From Novosphingobium sp. 9U (GTDB taxonomy: Bacteria; Pseudomonadota; Alphaproteobacteria; Sphingomonadales; Sphingomonadaceae), in contig NZ_LR732469.1 in NCBI RefSeq assembly GCF_902506425.1, positions 2,470,770 to 2,534,769 of the forward strand: 64,000 nucleotides of DNA, written 5' to 3'. Within the stretch, counting starts at the first letter, position 1, and the number at the start of each line of letters is the position of its first letter. The notes beneath the pieces were generated by a model. That model had not been told where the DNA came from. It searched no databases and saw nothing but the letters and a program-made list of their open reading frames with translations. The position numbers and the translations under genes are program-made. Below are positions 50,979-60,107 of the stretch, one piece after another.

Positions 50979-51902
50979 GTGATCCAGAAGCCTGTCGAGA
51001 AACATCCGGCGGCGGTGCGTGCCATGTTGGCTGGCGCTGCCGTACTCCTGCTTACCGGCGCAGCTTCACCGATGCAGCCGCCTCGCTTCGTGCACTGGAT
51101 CGACGGCACCGCCGCAAGCGAGCCCGAGACGCAGGTGCAGCGGATCGACGCGGACACGTATGTCATTCGCCAGTCTGTTCGCACCAACTTCGAGGCGCCG
51201 TTCCTGTACCTCCTGTTCGGGAAGGAACGCGCGCTGCTGATCGACAGCGGGGCCGGCGGGCTCAAGATCCGACCGACTATCAATCGCCTGATCGCTACGC
51301 GTGAGAAGCAGCGCGGCGGCCGAGCGATCCCGCTGGTGGTGGCGCACTCGCATAGTCATGGCGATCATCATGCCGGCGACGACGAGTTCAGCAGTCGTCC
51401 CGGTACCACCGTCGTCGGCCTGAAACCCGCTGAAGTCGCCGCGTTCTTCGGTGTGACGGACTGGCCGCTCGGGCTCGGTCGCGTCGATCTGGGTGGACGC
51501 GTGCTCGACGTGATCCCGACGCCGGGGCACGAACCAGCGCACATCATTGTCTACGACGCGCGCACGCAGCTGCTATTCTCGGGAGACATGCTGTACCCCG
51601 GACGCCTCTACGTGCCGACCGATCGCATGGAAGTTTTCCGAGCCAGCGCCGACCGGCTCGCAGCATTCGCCAGCACCCATCCCATCCGCGCCTTGCTGGG
51701 CGCGCATATTGAGATGACCACGAACCCTGGGCAAGATTACCCGATGAAGGCTGCGACGCACCCGGCGGAGCATGGGCTAGCGCTTCCACCCACAACCATT
51801 GCCGAGCTTCAGCGCGCTGCGGCAGAGCAGGGCAGCACGCCGAAGGTCGACGTGCATCATGATTTCATTCTCTATCCGGTCCCGCCGCGGCCCGCGGGAT
51901 AG
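50979..51902 (+). CDS. Metallo-beta-lactamase-fold hydrolase, exported
   Basis: 307 residues with a hydrophobic signal segment (about 14-30). Zinc ligands are visible in HSHSHGDHH (His125, His127, Asp129, His130), PTPGHEPAH, FSGDMLYPG and a late HIE. This is the glyoxalase-II/SoxH-like fold, and the substrate is unknown. The start GTG 50979-50981 has GGAG at 6 nt. A terminator separates it from the receptor gene, but some read-through is possible. Confidence 0.87.
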   Translation: MIQKPVEKHPAAVRAMLAGAAVLLLTGAASPMQPPRFVHWIDGTAASEPETQVQRIDADTYVIRQSVRTNFEAPFLYLLFGKERALLIDSGAGGLKIRPTINRLIATREKQRGGRAIPLVVAHSHSHGDHHAGDDEFSSRPGTTVVGLKPAEVAAFFGVTDWPLGLGRVDLGGRVLDVIPTPGHEPAHIIVYDARTQLLFSGDMLYPGRLYVPTDRMEVFRASADRLAAFASTHPIRALLGAHIEMTTNPGQDYPMKAATHPAEHGLALPPTTIAELQRAAAEQGSTPKVDVHHDFILYPVPPRPAG

Positions 51903-51930
51903 GAGGCGGAGCCGCCAACCCGAAGAAGGC

Positions 51931-52096
51931 TTCGACAAGCTCAGCCTGGAGAGTGTTGGGCTGAACCGCCTTGTAGATGAACCGAGGCTGCGAACAACCA
52001 AGGCATCACGAAGTGACGCTGAGGTGGCTCTCACACACCGCCACGTGAACAGACAATAAGGTTTACCCTATCACCGACTAAGCTGAGCTTATCGAA
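51931..52096. repeat. Dispersed inverted repeat pair between convergent genes
   Basis: TTCGACAAGCTCAGCC at 51931-51946 and AGCTGAGCTTATCGAA at 52081-52096 match as an inverted pair at 14 of 16 positions, 134 nt apart. Related fragments occur near 36580 and 36664. Similar strings are common intergenic repeats in sphingomonad genomes (from memory). It may be a non-autonomous element or a convergent terminator. Confidence 0.45.
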
Positions 52097-52136
52097 ACAT
52101 GCCAGCAATTACCGCCGCATGCTCGCTATGCGATAC

Positions 52137-53087
52137 TCAGTTCAGCAATGCCAGTTGAGGTGGAGCCACTTGAGCGCCCCAGAGGTGCTTGCGATAGCGA
52201 TCGAAGCAGCGCTTGCCGCAGGTCAGACGCATCAGCGCGCCCTCGGCGATGGCCATGGCCCGGCGCGGATCTTCGCGCACAAGCGGCAGCAGGGCTTCCT
52301 GGTTCCAAGCCTCGCTGTGCTTCACGTCCAGGACAGCGTGGAGGTCGAAGTAGTGCCGCTCCTTGCCGCTCAGGCCGATCCGACGCAGCCCTTGCGCGAC
52401 CGCCGCCGATCGGCCCGGTGCCGTCAACTCGATCGCGCCGAGCGCGCCCACCGAGTGCCAGGCATACCGGCGCGAGGTCGCCATGCCGGTCATCGCGTTG
52501 GCAAGCGCCAGGCTCTCGCCCACCGTGCCCTCGATAGTAGGCCGTACTTCGAGGACGTCGGAAATCTTGTGCAGCATTGGGCCATGCATGCCCTTGGCAT
52601 TGCCGCGGCCCATCTCGTCCCAGTAGTTACGCGCCAGTTCCAGCTTGGCTTGGTCGGGCAGCTTGACCTGCGTATAGGCGACGAGGTCGTCGAACCCAGC
52701 TTCCCCAGCGGCCTCTTGCTCGAAGAACCACCGGATCTCGTCGCGCGTGGCGCGCTCGGCAATCCAGGGGAACAGGGGGTCGCCTTGGCCGGGACCGGTT
52801 TCGATCAGCCGCTCGAACCAGGCGATGAAGGCTTCCGGGTCGGTCGGCGCACGTGCAGCTTCCGCCTGAACCTGCGCGCGTAGCGCTTCGAGGAATTCGC
52901 CTTCAAGCTGCAGCATGCGCGCGTCGCTATCGATCGTGCCGCGCCAATCCTGGTCGGGAAACTGCGGCTCCAACCGGGTACGGTTCCAGCGTGCCAGATC
53001 GCGCTGGAACTCATCGGAAAAACATTCCTGCGCCGCAGGAGCTGCCTGTCGTCGCGTCATGATATTTGTTAAGTGCCCGGTCTGCAT
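52137..53087 (-). CDS. Haem-oxygenase-like diiron protein (iron-containing redox enzyme family)
   Basis: 316 residues, all-helical. Candidate metal ligands follow the pattern of haem-oxygenase-like diiron oxidases: FFEQE (Glu123/125), DEMGRGNAKGMH (Glu158, His168), LGAIE (Glu220), HYFDLH (His250) and DVKHS (Asp254, His257). Members oxidise fatty acids, amino acids or aromatic substrates. ATG 53085-53087 has GAGGA at 6 nt. It stands alone, convergent with the hydrolase gene, so the substrate cannot be inferred. Confidence 0.8.
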   Translation of the reverse strand: MQTGHLTNIMTRRQAAPAAQECFSDEFQRDLARWNRTRLEPQFPDQDWRGTIDSDARMLQLEGEFLEALRAQVQAEAARAPTDPEAFIAWFERLIETGPGQGDPLFPWIAERATRDEIRWFFEQEAAGEAGFDDLVAYTQVKLPDQAKLELARNYWDEMGRGNAKGMHGPMLHKISDVLEVRPTIEGTVGESLALANAMTGMATSRRYAWHSVGALGAIELTAPGRSAAVAQGLRRIGLSGKERHYFDLHAVLDVKHSEAWNQEALLPLVREDPRRAMAIAEGALMRLTCGKRCFDRYRKHLWGAQVAPPQLALLN

Positions 53088-53200
53088 ACGAATTCCTCTT
53101 CTCTCGCAGGCAAACGCCGGGGGCAGCGGGCAGGTTCCCCCCGATCTTTGCCCGGACGGGTGAGCCGTGCCTTGGAGAAGATCGATACGGGACGGCGCGC

Positions 53201-53875
53201 TTATTTGTTGCTGCGCGGGAAGAGCCTGTTCCATCGCGCGTCCAGCGCGGCCTGGGAGCTGCCCTCACGGACGCGCGAGACGAGTGAGATCCCGCGTAAT
53301 GTGAGACTATGTCCGCTCAGCCATCGCCCGCGGATCGTATAGCCAAGGTCGTATATGGCGACGTCCTGATGCGGCTTACCGTCGACCAAGAAGCGAGTGG
53401 TGATCGCCACCGGCAAGCGCTCGTCGCCCCGGCTTTCGTCGGGCATGCCCGCCTTCTCGCGCGCCTTGACGAGCGAGCGGTCGAACCATCCGCTCTCGAT
53501 GCGCGGCTCGCCGGTGGTCTCTGCCTGCGCGATGCCGAGGGCGGAGGGGAAGGCCACGCGCTGGCTTTGAACCGATTGATCGTCGTCGCTCGGCTTGAGC
53601 GTCAGCGCATCGTCGCTGGTGGTCGCTGCCGTGAGCACCAAAGTCTGAGCCCGTGTGGAGGCCTGGCGTGCCTCGTCCTGGCGCGTCGTCTCGGTGTGCC
53701 GCCGCTCGCTCCAGCTGTTCCACAAGGTCAGGCCCGAAATGCTGACGGCGATCACGGTGAGCACTTCGGCCAAGGTGATCCAACGCCGCCGGGCCGCGGC
53801 TGCTTCCGCCGCTTGCGTCTGTGCGGCGGGCGCTGTTTCGGGCGGGTTCGGCTCTTGAGGTAGGTCGGTCACCAC
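53201..53875 (-). CDS. Membrane-anchored hypothetical protein
   Basis: 224 residues: an N-terminal cytoplasmic Pro/Ala/Gln-rich stretch, one membrane helix (about residues 33-52), a short coiled-coil-like segment, and an extracytoplasmic domain with FLVDGKPHQDVAIYDLGY. No family recognised. Start GTG 53873-53875 or the next GTG; no strong ribosome site. Confidence 0.65.
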   Translation of the reverse strand: MVTDLPQEPNPPETAPAAQTQAAEAAAARRRWITLAEVLTVIAVSISGLTLWNSWSERRHTETTRQDEARQASTRAQTLVLTAATTSDDALTLKPSDDDQSVQSQRVAFPSALGIAQAETTGEPRIESGWFDRSLVKAREKAGMPDESRGDERLPVAITTRFLVDGKPHQDVAIYDLGYTIRGRWLSGHSLTLRGISLVSRVREGSSQAALDARWNRLFPRSNK

Positions 53876-54004
53876 GCTGTTCGATCATCTGCCAGGGTGC
53901 GCGTCAACGCCCAAGCGATGGAGGGAGAGCCGATGGCTGGAGCCTTGCCGGCACCGCGAGGCCGCGCAATACTCCGACGCAACAAGATAAAACGGGAGAG
54001 AACC

Positions 54005-54439
54005 ATGGCCAACGAGATGCCGCATTCCAGCCAGTTCACCGGACTGACGCAAAAGGTAATCGCCTATAGCGAGGCGTTCAGTGCCCTTGTCGAGACAGCC
54101 AAGCAGCGCGCACTGACCGATGCGGATTGGGCGCCGATCGAGGAACTCGTCGATGTCGACGCGTGGGAGCGGCAGGGCATGTTTCTGGGTCCGCAGGCTG
54201 AGACCTTCGGCTGGGCCACCTACAAGTCCTACATTTCGCAATACGGCGCGGGCACGACGTGGGAGGGCACGCTGCGCCGCGTCACCGAGACGCCGGGGCT
54301 CGTGGTCCTCGAGCTGGAGGAGCGCAACACGCACGGCGGTGTCATGGACGTGTCGAATACCGTCACGATCTACGAGTTCAACGAGGCCGGCAAGCTGCGC
54401 CACCTCGACGTCTACATCATGCCGCTGGAAAAGCGCTGA
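54005..54439 (+). CDS. SnoaL/NTF2-like fold protein, unknown substrate
   Basis: 144 residues beginning after ACGGGAGAG at ATG 54005. The alternation of helices and strands (VDVDAWERQGMFLGP, ERNTHGGVMDVSNTVTIYEFN, LRHLDVYIMP) fits a cone-shaped NTF2/SnoaL fold. Its 3' end overlaps the convergent decarboxylase gene by 23 nt. Confidence 0.7.
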   Translation: MANEMPHSSQFTGLTQKVIAYSEAFSALVETAKQRALTDADWAPIEELVDVDAWERQGMFLGPQAETFGWATYKSYISQYGAGTTWEGTLRRVTETPGLVVLELEERNTHGGVMDVSNTVTIYEFNEAGKLRHLDVYIMPLEKR

Positions 54440-55301
54440 CCTCCATACGCAGCAGCGGCTGACCCATCGCGATCCGCTCGCCCTCGCGCAAGCTTGCGAC
54501 GGGCGGGCAGCTGGCCGGCGCGAGGAGGACGATCGTCGAGCCGTGCTCGAACCAGCCCATCTCCTCGCCCTTGGCGAAGCGCGCGCTTAAACCGCGCACG
54601 CCCTCGCCGCCGGCCCGTACGTTGCGGCTCTCGTCCAGAAACGGCAGGCGGATGCTGGCCACCAATATGGCCGCGACAGGTATTAGCGCGATGCGCGGAC
54701 CATGGCCGAGGCGGACCGTGATGGGCGCGCGCTCGTTCTTGCAGAACAGCCGCTTGACCCGTTTGAGCGCGATCGGGTTCACGTTCCATGTGTCGCCGGA
54801 GATGTACCGCACTTGCTCGACGGTGAGGTCGTGCGGGGCATGGAAGCGATGGTACATGCCCGCCGTCAGCCTCAGCGTGACGAACCAGCCATCGCGCCAT
54901 TCTCGCGCATCTGCTTCGCTGCCGAGCAAGTCGGCAATGGGATAGGAAAAGCCTTTGATCTGAAACACCTGCCCATCGGCAATGCGGCCGAAGGCGCCGA
55001 CGATGCCATCACTGGGCGAGATCACCACGTTAGGGTCTCGGTCGACTGTGCGCGCACTATCCCGCAAGCGGCGGATGAAGGCGGCATGGAGGCTCGCAAA
55101 GTGCTTTTCCGCCGCATCCGTCAAATCCACGTCACAGAACAAGCGCCATAGCGCGATGGACGCTGTTCGCACCAACGGGTGCTCGCGCTTGCTGAACCAG
55201 CCCATGAAGCGGGTCGCGGCATGGCGCGGGATGCGGTTGGTAAGGAGGAAGTTCAGGTCCTCCTGGGCAGCGACGCGCATCAATGCGGAACGCAGGCTCA
55301 T
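54417..55301 (-). CDS. psd: Phosphatidylserine decarboxylase-type protein
   Basis: 294 residues. The pyruvoyl-forming cleavage motif appears as EHGST (usual LGST) near residue 250, preceded by GEEMGWF, and YHRFHAP and ISPSDGIVG are further family features. It would make phosphatidylethanolamine or decarboxylate a related aminolipid. It starts at ATG 55299-55301, divergent from the aminotransferase gene with 47 nt between them. Confidence 0.87.
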   Translation of the reverse strand: MSLRSALMRVAAQEDLNFLLTNRIPRHAATRFMGWFSKREHPLVRTASIALWRLFCDVDLTDAAEKHFASLHAAFIRRLRDSARTVDRDPNVVISPSDGIVGAFGRIADGQVFQIKGFSYPIADLLGSEADAREWRDGWFVTLRLTAGMYHRFHAPHDLTVEQVRYISGDTWNVNPIALKRVKRLFCKNERAPITVRLGHGPRIALIPVAAILVASIRLPFLDESRNVRAGGEGVRGLSARFAKGEEMGWFEHGSTIVLLAPASCPPVASLREGERIAMGQPLLRMEVSAFPAA

Positions 55302-55348
55302 TGTGGGTCCTTCCGCCCCGGCTCAGGGCCAAGCACAGGGGATACGAG

Positions 55349-57004
55349 TTGAAGCAAGGCAAGTGGGCGTGGACGCTTCTGGGTACGGCGGCAGCGATCG
55401 TCGGGGCGGAGAAGGCACGTGACCGGCTGCGGCTCTCGCGCGCCAAGCATCGCTCGCTGACCGGGCACGTGCGCATGGCCAAGCGCGTGGCGGGGCTGGT
55501 GCCCGGCTATGCGCTGACGCCAGACGAGTTCTTCCGCGCCGACGAAGCGCCGCTGGAGATCATCGGCCGGCGCCGCGCGGCGCTCGATAGGTTGTCCGCG
55601 CTCTATGCCGAGCGGTTCGCCAAGACCCATGCCTACACGGCCGAGATCCGCGACAGCATCCCTGACCTGGAGTTCACCGGCACCTACCGCGTGCCGTTCC
55701 AGTTCAGCCCGGTGGTGCGCGAACGGCTGAGTGCGGGCAGCTTCTATCAGGCGGCGGAGGGCGTGATGCTCACCGATCTCGACGGCAATCGGTTCCATGA
55801 CCTGACCGGCTCGTACGGCGTCAATCTGCTGGGCGTCGATGCCTACCGCCGCATGGTTGCGGAAGGCATGCGAACCACCGCCGATCTCGGGCCGACGCTC
55901 CCCGGCCTCCATCCGGTCGTCGCGGACAACGTGCGGCGGTTGAAGGCGATCTCGGGGCTCGACGCGGTGTCGTTCCACATGTCCGGTACCGAGGCGGTGA
56001 TGCAGGCGGTGCGGCTGGCGCGCTATCACACCGGGCGCTCGCACCTGGTGCGCTTCGCCGGCGCCTATCACGGCTGGTGGGGTGACGTGCAGCCTGGAGT
56101 CGGCAACCCGGTGCCGGCCGATCGCACCTACACGCTGGCCGACATGAGCGAGGCGACGCTGGAGGTGCTCGCCACGCGCAAGAACATCGCCTGCGTGCTG
56201 GTGAACCCGCTGCAGGCGATGCATCCCAACGCCGGAGCGCCGGGCGACTCCACGCTGGTCGGCGGGCGCAAGGACGGGCGGGTGGAACGCGCCGCGTACT
56301 CGGCGTGGTTGCGGCGCCTGGCCGAGACCTGCCGCAAGGCGGGGATCGTACTGATCGTCGACGAGGTGTTCACCGGCTTCCGCCTCGCGCCGCGTGGGGC
56401 CTGCGAGTACTTCGGGATCGAGGCGGACATGATCACCTATGGCAAGACGCTGGGCGGCGGGCTGCCGGTCGGCGTTCTGTGCGGCAAGGCGACGCTGATG
56501 AAACGCTTCAAGGAGGAGCGCCCCGCCGACATCTGCTTCGCGCGCGGCACCTTCAACTCGCACCCGTACGTCATGGGCGCGATGGATGCGTTCCTGCGGC
56601 ACATGGACAGCGAGGAGGGCAGGGCGCTTTATGAGCATGTGGACGAGCGCTGGAATGTGCGCGCGGTCAGCCTCAATGGCCGTCTTGCCGCAGAGGGCGT
56701 GCCGGTGCGGGTGGCCAATCTGGGCACGATCTGGACGTTCTGGCACACGGTGCCCTCGCGCTATCATTGGATGCTGCAGTTCTACCTGAGGGCGGAAGGA
56801 CTGGCGCTGAGCTGGGTCGGCTCCGGGCGGCTGATCTTCAGCCTGGCCTATGGCGACGCGGAGTTTGCGGAGGTGGCCGACCGGATCGTTGTGGCCGCAC
56901 GCAAGATGCAGGCGGACGGCTGGTGGTGGTCGCCGGAGGGTGATGGACGCCGGGCTTTGCGCAGCGGTTTGGTGCGAGAGTTTGCGCGGCATCTGCTGCG
57001 GTGA
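55349..57004 (+). CDS. Membrane-anchored class III aminotransferase, glutamate-1-semialdehyde aminomutase-like
   Basis: 551 residues from TTG 55349. An N-terminal segment with one hydrophobic stretch (WAWTLLGTAAAIVGA, about residues 7-21) and a linker precedes a fold-type I PLP domain with SGTEAVMQAVRLAR, GAYHGWW, IVDEVFTGFR and the lysine in TYGKTLGGG. It is about 100 residues longer than true HemL, so it is not the tetrapyrrole enzyme. The neighbouring phospholipid genes suggest an aminolipid or sphingoid substrate. Confidence 0.85.
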   Translation: MKQGKWAWTLLGTAAAIVGAEKARDRLRLSRAKHRSLTGHVRMAKRVAGLVPGYALTPDEFFRADEAPLEIIGRRRAALDRLSALYAERFAKTHAYTAEIRDSIPDLEFTGTYRVPFQFSPVVRERLSAGSFYQAAEGVMLTDLDGNRFHDLTGSYGVNLLGVDAYRRMVAEGMRTTADLGPTLPGLHPVVADNVRRLKAISGLDAVSFHMSGTEAVMQAVRLARYHTGRSHLVRFAGAYHGWWGDVQPGVGNPVPADRTYTLADMSEATLEVLATRKNIACVLVNPLQAMHPNAGAPGDSTLVGGRKDGRVERAAYSAWLRRLAETCRKAGIVLIVDEVFTGFRLAPRGACEYFGIEADMITYGKTLGGGLPVGVLCGKATLMKRFKEERPADICFARGTFNSHPYVMGAMDAFLRHMDSEEGRALYEHVDERWNVRAVSLNGRLAAEGVPVRVANLGTIWTFWHTVPSRYHWMLQFYLRAEGLALSWVGSGRLIFSLAYGDAEFAEVADRIVVAARKMQADGWWWSPEGDGRRALRSGLVREFARHLLR

Positions 57005-57045
57005 GATGCACGTCGGCCCGGGCAACGCTCGGGTCGACGGATTCC

Positions 57046-57681
57046 TCATTCCAGCTTCGTCGCTCTCGCTTGCGCGACTTGGCGCACCAACTGCGCGGGC
57101 GCGCGACAGTATAGGCGGAAATCGTTGAACGGGTCGGTGACGATTTTGATGCCCCAAACCAACCCGGTCTCGACATCGCGGATGAAGAACAGGCACACGA
57201 CCCGGAACAGCAGACCGCCGATGCCGAGCGCCAGCCACATCAAGCCCAAGTGCTCCAGGTATTGCATCGCTCCGTCGTGCGGCTCGAAGGCGCCGAACAG
57301 GTCGGGTTGCAGGTACAGGAGCACTGGGCACGCCGCCCACAAGCCCATCAGCACCACCTTGCGCGCCAAGTTGTAGCCGACTTTCACGTCTTCCTTGTAC
57401 TCGTGCGTGCAGTCGTTGACGTGGTCGTAGCCGCGCGGCTCGAAGAAGAAGTGGCCGGCCTGGCGGCTGGTCATCGCCACGCCCCAGCCAAGCAGCGCGG
57501 CCAAGGCCGGCTCCTTCCACATGATCGCATAGGCGACGATGAAGGTCGCGGCGCTGACGAAGTGCAGGCTCTGGTTGACCAGGCTGTGGTGATAGAAGCG
57601 GTGATCGTCCCAGCGTTGCTCGGCGAGCTGTTCGCGGAAGCGGGCGATCTTGCCGCGGGACGAAGGGGTGGACTGTTGCAT
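57046..57681 (-). CDS. Integral membrane protein, tentatively Mpo1/DUF962-like
   Basis: 211 residues with several membrane helices and conserved-looking polar residues NQSLHF, GHFFFEPRGYDH and THEYKED. The N-x-x-LH and GHFFFE elements recall the Mpo1/YGL010w (DUF962) family of 2-hydroxy fatty acid dioxygenases, but I am unsure. ATG 57679-57681 is 2 nt after the methyltransferase stop codon, so the genes are coupled. Confidence 0.72.
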   Translation of the reverse strand: MQQSTPSSRGKIARFREQLAEQRWDDHRFYHHSLVNQSLHFVSAATFIVAYAIMWKEPALAALLGWGVAMTSRQAGHFFFEPRGYDHVNDCTHEYKEDVKVGYNLARKVVLMGLWAACPVLLYLQPDLFGAFEPHDGAMQYLEHLGLMWLALGIGGLLFRVVCLFFIRDVETGLVWGIKIVTDPFNDFRLYCRAPAQLVRQVAQARATKLE

Positions 57682-57683
57682 GG

Positions 57684-58316
57684 TCAACCTTGCAGCTTGC
57701 GGTAGCGGACGAGGGAAAAGTGGCCGAGCGGCGGCAGCGGGCGCTGTTCGAGCAGGCGGACCTGCCCGTTGCGCGCCGCCCAGGCCTCGTAGCGAGACCA
57801 CGGGAATTCGGTGCGCCAGCCCAGCCGGCTGGTGATCGGCATCAGTGCCTTCTCGATGGTGTCGCGCACGCCTCCGTTGGCGCTGATGCGGGTGGCGATG
57901 ACGATTTCGCCGCCGGGCCGCACCACGCGCACGAACTCGTCGAGCGCACGCTCGGGATCGGGCACGGCGGTGACGACGTATTGCGCCACCACCACGTCGA
58001 AGGCGTTATCGGGATAGACCAGCGCCTCGGCATCGCCGACGGCGATTTCTTCAACGTTCTCGAGCTTCAGTTCGCGGGCGCGGCGGCGGGCCTTGTCTAG
58101 CATGGCTTCGGAGATGTCGATGCCCACTAAGCGCGTGCGCTTGTCGTAGTGGGGCAGCGAGATGCCGGTGCCCACGCCCACCTCCAGCACGCGCCCGCCA
58201 GCATTTTCGGCGGCGGCGATCGCCTGCTTGCGGCCGTTGGCGAAGACGCCGCCAAAGACCAGGTCATAGACCGGCGCCCACTTGTCGTAGGCTGCCGCAA
58301 CACTTGCCGTCTGCAT
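57684..58316 (-). CDS. pmtA: Phosphatidylethanolamine N-methyltransferase, Rhodobacter type
   Basis: 210-residue SAM-dependent methyltransferase with AAYDKWAPVYDLVFG at the N-terminus, SAM motif LEVGVGTGISLPHY, GIDISEAML and VVAQYVVTAVPDP. This pattern is that of PmtA, which converts phosphatidylethanolamine stepwise to phosphatidylcholine. It pairs functionally with the decarboxylase 2.4 kb away. ATG 58314-58316. Confidence 0.9.
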   Translation of the reverse strand: MQTASVAAAYDKWAPVYDLVFGGVFANGRKQAIAAAENAGGRVLEVGVGTGISLPHYDKRTRLVGIDISEAMLDKARRRARELKLENVEEIAVGDAEALVYPDNAFDVVVAQYVVTAVPDPERALDEFVRVVRPGGEIVIATRISANGGVRDTIEKALMPITSRLGWRTEFPWSRYEAWAARNGQVRLLEQRPLPPLGHFSLVRYRKLQG

Positions 58317-58387
58317 GAACTCGCCGCTCCGCTGCTTTCGTGGCAGTGATGCGAGCGAATTATTTCAGCAGCGAGACATCTGCCCCA

Positions 58388-60010
58388 TCACGCGGCCATG
58401 AGGTTGCGGGCGACCGCTTCGGCCACCTTGATGCCGTCGATTGCGGCTGAGAGGATGCCGCCCGCATACCCCGCGCCCTCGCCGGCTGGGTAGAGCCCGG
58501 CGGTGTTGAGGCTCTGAAAGCTCTTGTCGCGGGTGATGCGCAGGGGCGAGGAAGTGCGGGTCTCGACGCCGGTCATCACCACGTCGGGATGATCGTAGTT
58601 GGCGACCTGGCGGCCGAACACCGGCAGCGCCTCGCGGATCGCCTCGACCACGAACGGCGGCAGGCAGCGCGACAAGTCGGTCATGGTGACGCCCGGCTTG
58701 TACGAGGGCGTGACTTCGCCGAGCTCGGTCGAGGCCCGGCCGGCAAGGAAGTCTCCCACCTTCTGCCCCGGGGCCGCGTAAGTGCCACCTCCGGCCTCGA
58801 ATGCCATGCTTTCCCAGTGGCGCTGGAAGGCGATGCCGGCGAGGGGGCCATCGGGATAGTCGCGCGCCGGATCGATGCCGACGACGAGGCCGGAGTTGGC
58901 GTTGAACTCGGCGCGCGAATACTGGCTCATGCCGTTCGTGACGACGCGGCCTTCTTCCGACGTGGCGGCCACCACGCGGCCGCCGGGGCACATGCAGAAG
59001 CTGTAGACGGTGCGCTCGTTCGAGCAGTGGTGCGCCAGCGAGTAGGCAGCGGCGCCCAAGTCCGGATGGCCGGCGCATTGGCCATAGCGCGCGCGGTCGA
59101 CCCAGCTTTGCGGATGCTCGATGCGCACGCCGATGGAGAAGGGCTTGGCCTGGAGGTGCACGCCGCGCGTGTGCAGCATCTCGAACGTCGGACGGGCGCT
59201 GTGGCCCACGGCCATGACGACGTGGTCGGCCTCCAGGAACGAGCCGTCCTGCAGGTGCAGCCCGCGCAGGCGCTGCTGGCCATCGGGTCCGCGCTCAAGC
59301 TCGAGATCGTCGACGCGGGTCTGCCAGCGGTATTCGCCGCCCAGGCTCTCGATCGTCTCGCGCATGGACTCGACCATGGTGACGAGGCGGAAGGTGCCGA
59401 TGTGCGGGTGCGCCTGCCACAGGATGTCGTCAGGTGCACCCGCGCGGACGAACTCCTCCAGCACCTTGCGGCCGAGGAAGCGCGGGTCCTTGACCCGGCA
59501 GTAGAGCTTGCCGTCGGAGAAGGTGCCGGCGCCGCCTTCGCCGAATTGGACGTTGGAGTCCGGGTTCAGCTCGGACCGCCGCCACAGACCCCAAGTGTCC
59601 TTGGTCCGCTGGCGCACGACCTTGCCGCGATCGAGGATGATCGGGCGGAAACCCATCTGCGCCAGGATCAATCCGGCGAACAGGCCACACGGCCCCGCGC
59701 CGATCACCACCGGCCGCTTGCCCGACCAGCCCTCGGGCGCTTTGGCCACAAAGTGGTACGCCATGTCGGGAGTGGGACGCACGTCCTTGTCGCCGGCGAG
59801 GCGCGCGAGAACCTCGGCTTCGTTCTCCAGCTCGATGTCGAGCGTGTAGACCAGCAGGATCGCACTGCGCCGCCGCGCGTCGTTGCCGCGCTTGAATAAG
59901 GTATGGCTCCTGAGCGCCTCGGGCTCGATGCCGAGACGGGCGCAGATGGCCGGGGCAAGCGCGTCGGGAGCATGGTCGAGGGGCAGCGAAAGGCCGGACA
60001 GGCGCAGCAT
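58388..60010 (-). CDS. FAD-dependent oxidoreductase (COG2509 type)
   Basis: 540 residues: an N-terminal helical domain of about 90 residues, then a dinucleotide fold (VVIGAGPCGLFAGLIL), GEGGAGTFSDGKLY, MAVGHSARPTFEML and a C-terminal GLYPAGEGAGYAGGI that closes the FAD site. The family is conserved across bacteria and its physiological substrate is uncertain. It is divergent from the AsmA-like gene. Confidence 0.88.
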   Translation of the reverse strand: MLRLSGLSLPLDHAPDALAPAICARLGIEPEALRSHTLFKRGNDARRRSAILLVYTLDIELENEAEVLARLAGDKDVRPTPDMAYHFVAKAPEGWSGKRPVVIGAGPCGLFAGLILAQMGFRPIILDRGKVVRQRTKDTWGLWRRSELNPDSNVQFGEGGAGTFSDGKLYCRVKDPRFLGRKVLEEFVRAGAPDDILWQAHPHIGTFRLVTMVESMRETIESLGGEYRWQTRVDDLELERGPDGQQRLRGLHLQDGSFLEADHVVMAVGHSARPTFEMLHTRGVHLQAKPFSIGVRIEHPQSWVDRARYGQCAGHPDLGAAAYSLAHHCSNERTVYSFCMCPGGRVVAATSEEGRVVTNGMSQYSRAEFNANSGLVVGIDPARDYPDGPLAGIAFQRHWESMAFEAGGGTYAAPGQKVGDFLAGRASTELGEVTPSYKPGVTMTDLSRCLPPFVVEAIREALPVFGRQVANYDHPDVVMTGVETRTSSPLRITRDKSFQSLNTAGLYPAGEGAGYAGGILSAAIDGIKVAEAVARNLMAA

Positions 60011-60107
60011 CTAACGGGCGCTCGCTTGATCGTCGTCGAATCTGAAGGACATGGCGCGCCCTTAGCGCATCGCGGCAAGGTCGGAAACCAAAGCGCCCCC
60101 TCATGCG

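Noticed and set aside
55349..57004. HemL, glutamate-1-semialdehyde aminomutase for haem synthesis
   Set aside because: The membrane segment, about 100 extra residues and the phospholipid-gene neighbourhood argue against the housekeeping enzyme.
55298..57520. 740-residue open frame on the minus strand
   Set aside because: It is the antisense shadow of the class III aminotransferase, with His/Arg-rich low-complexity translation and no family motifs.
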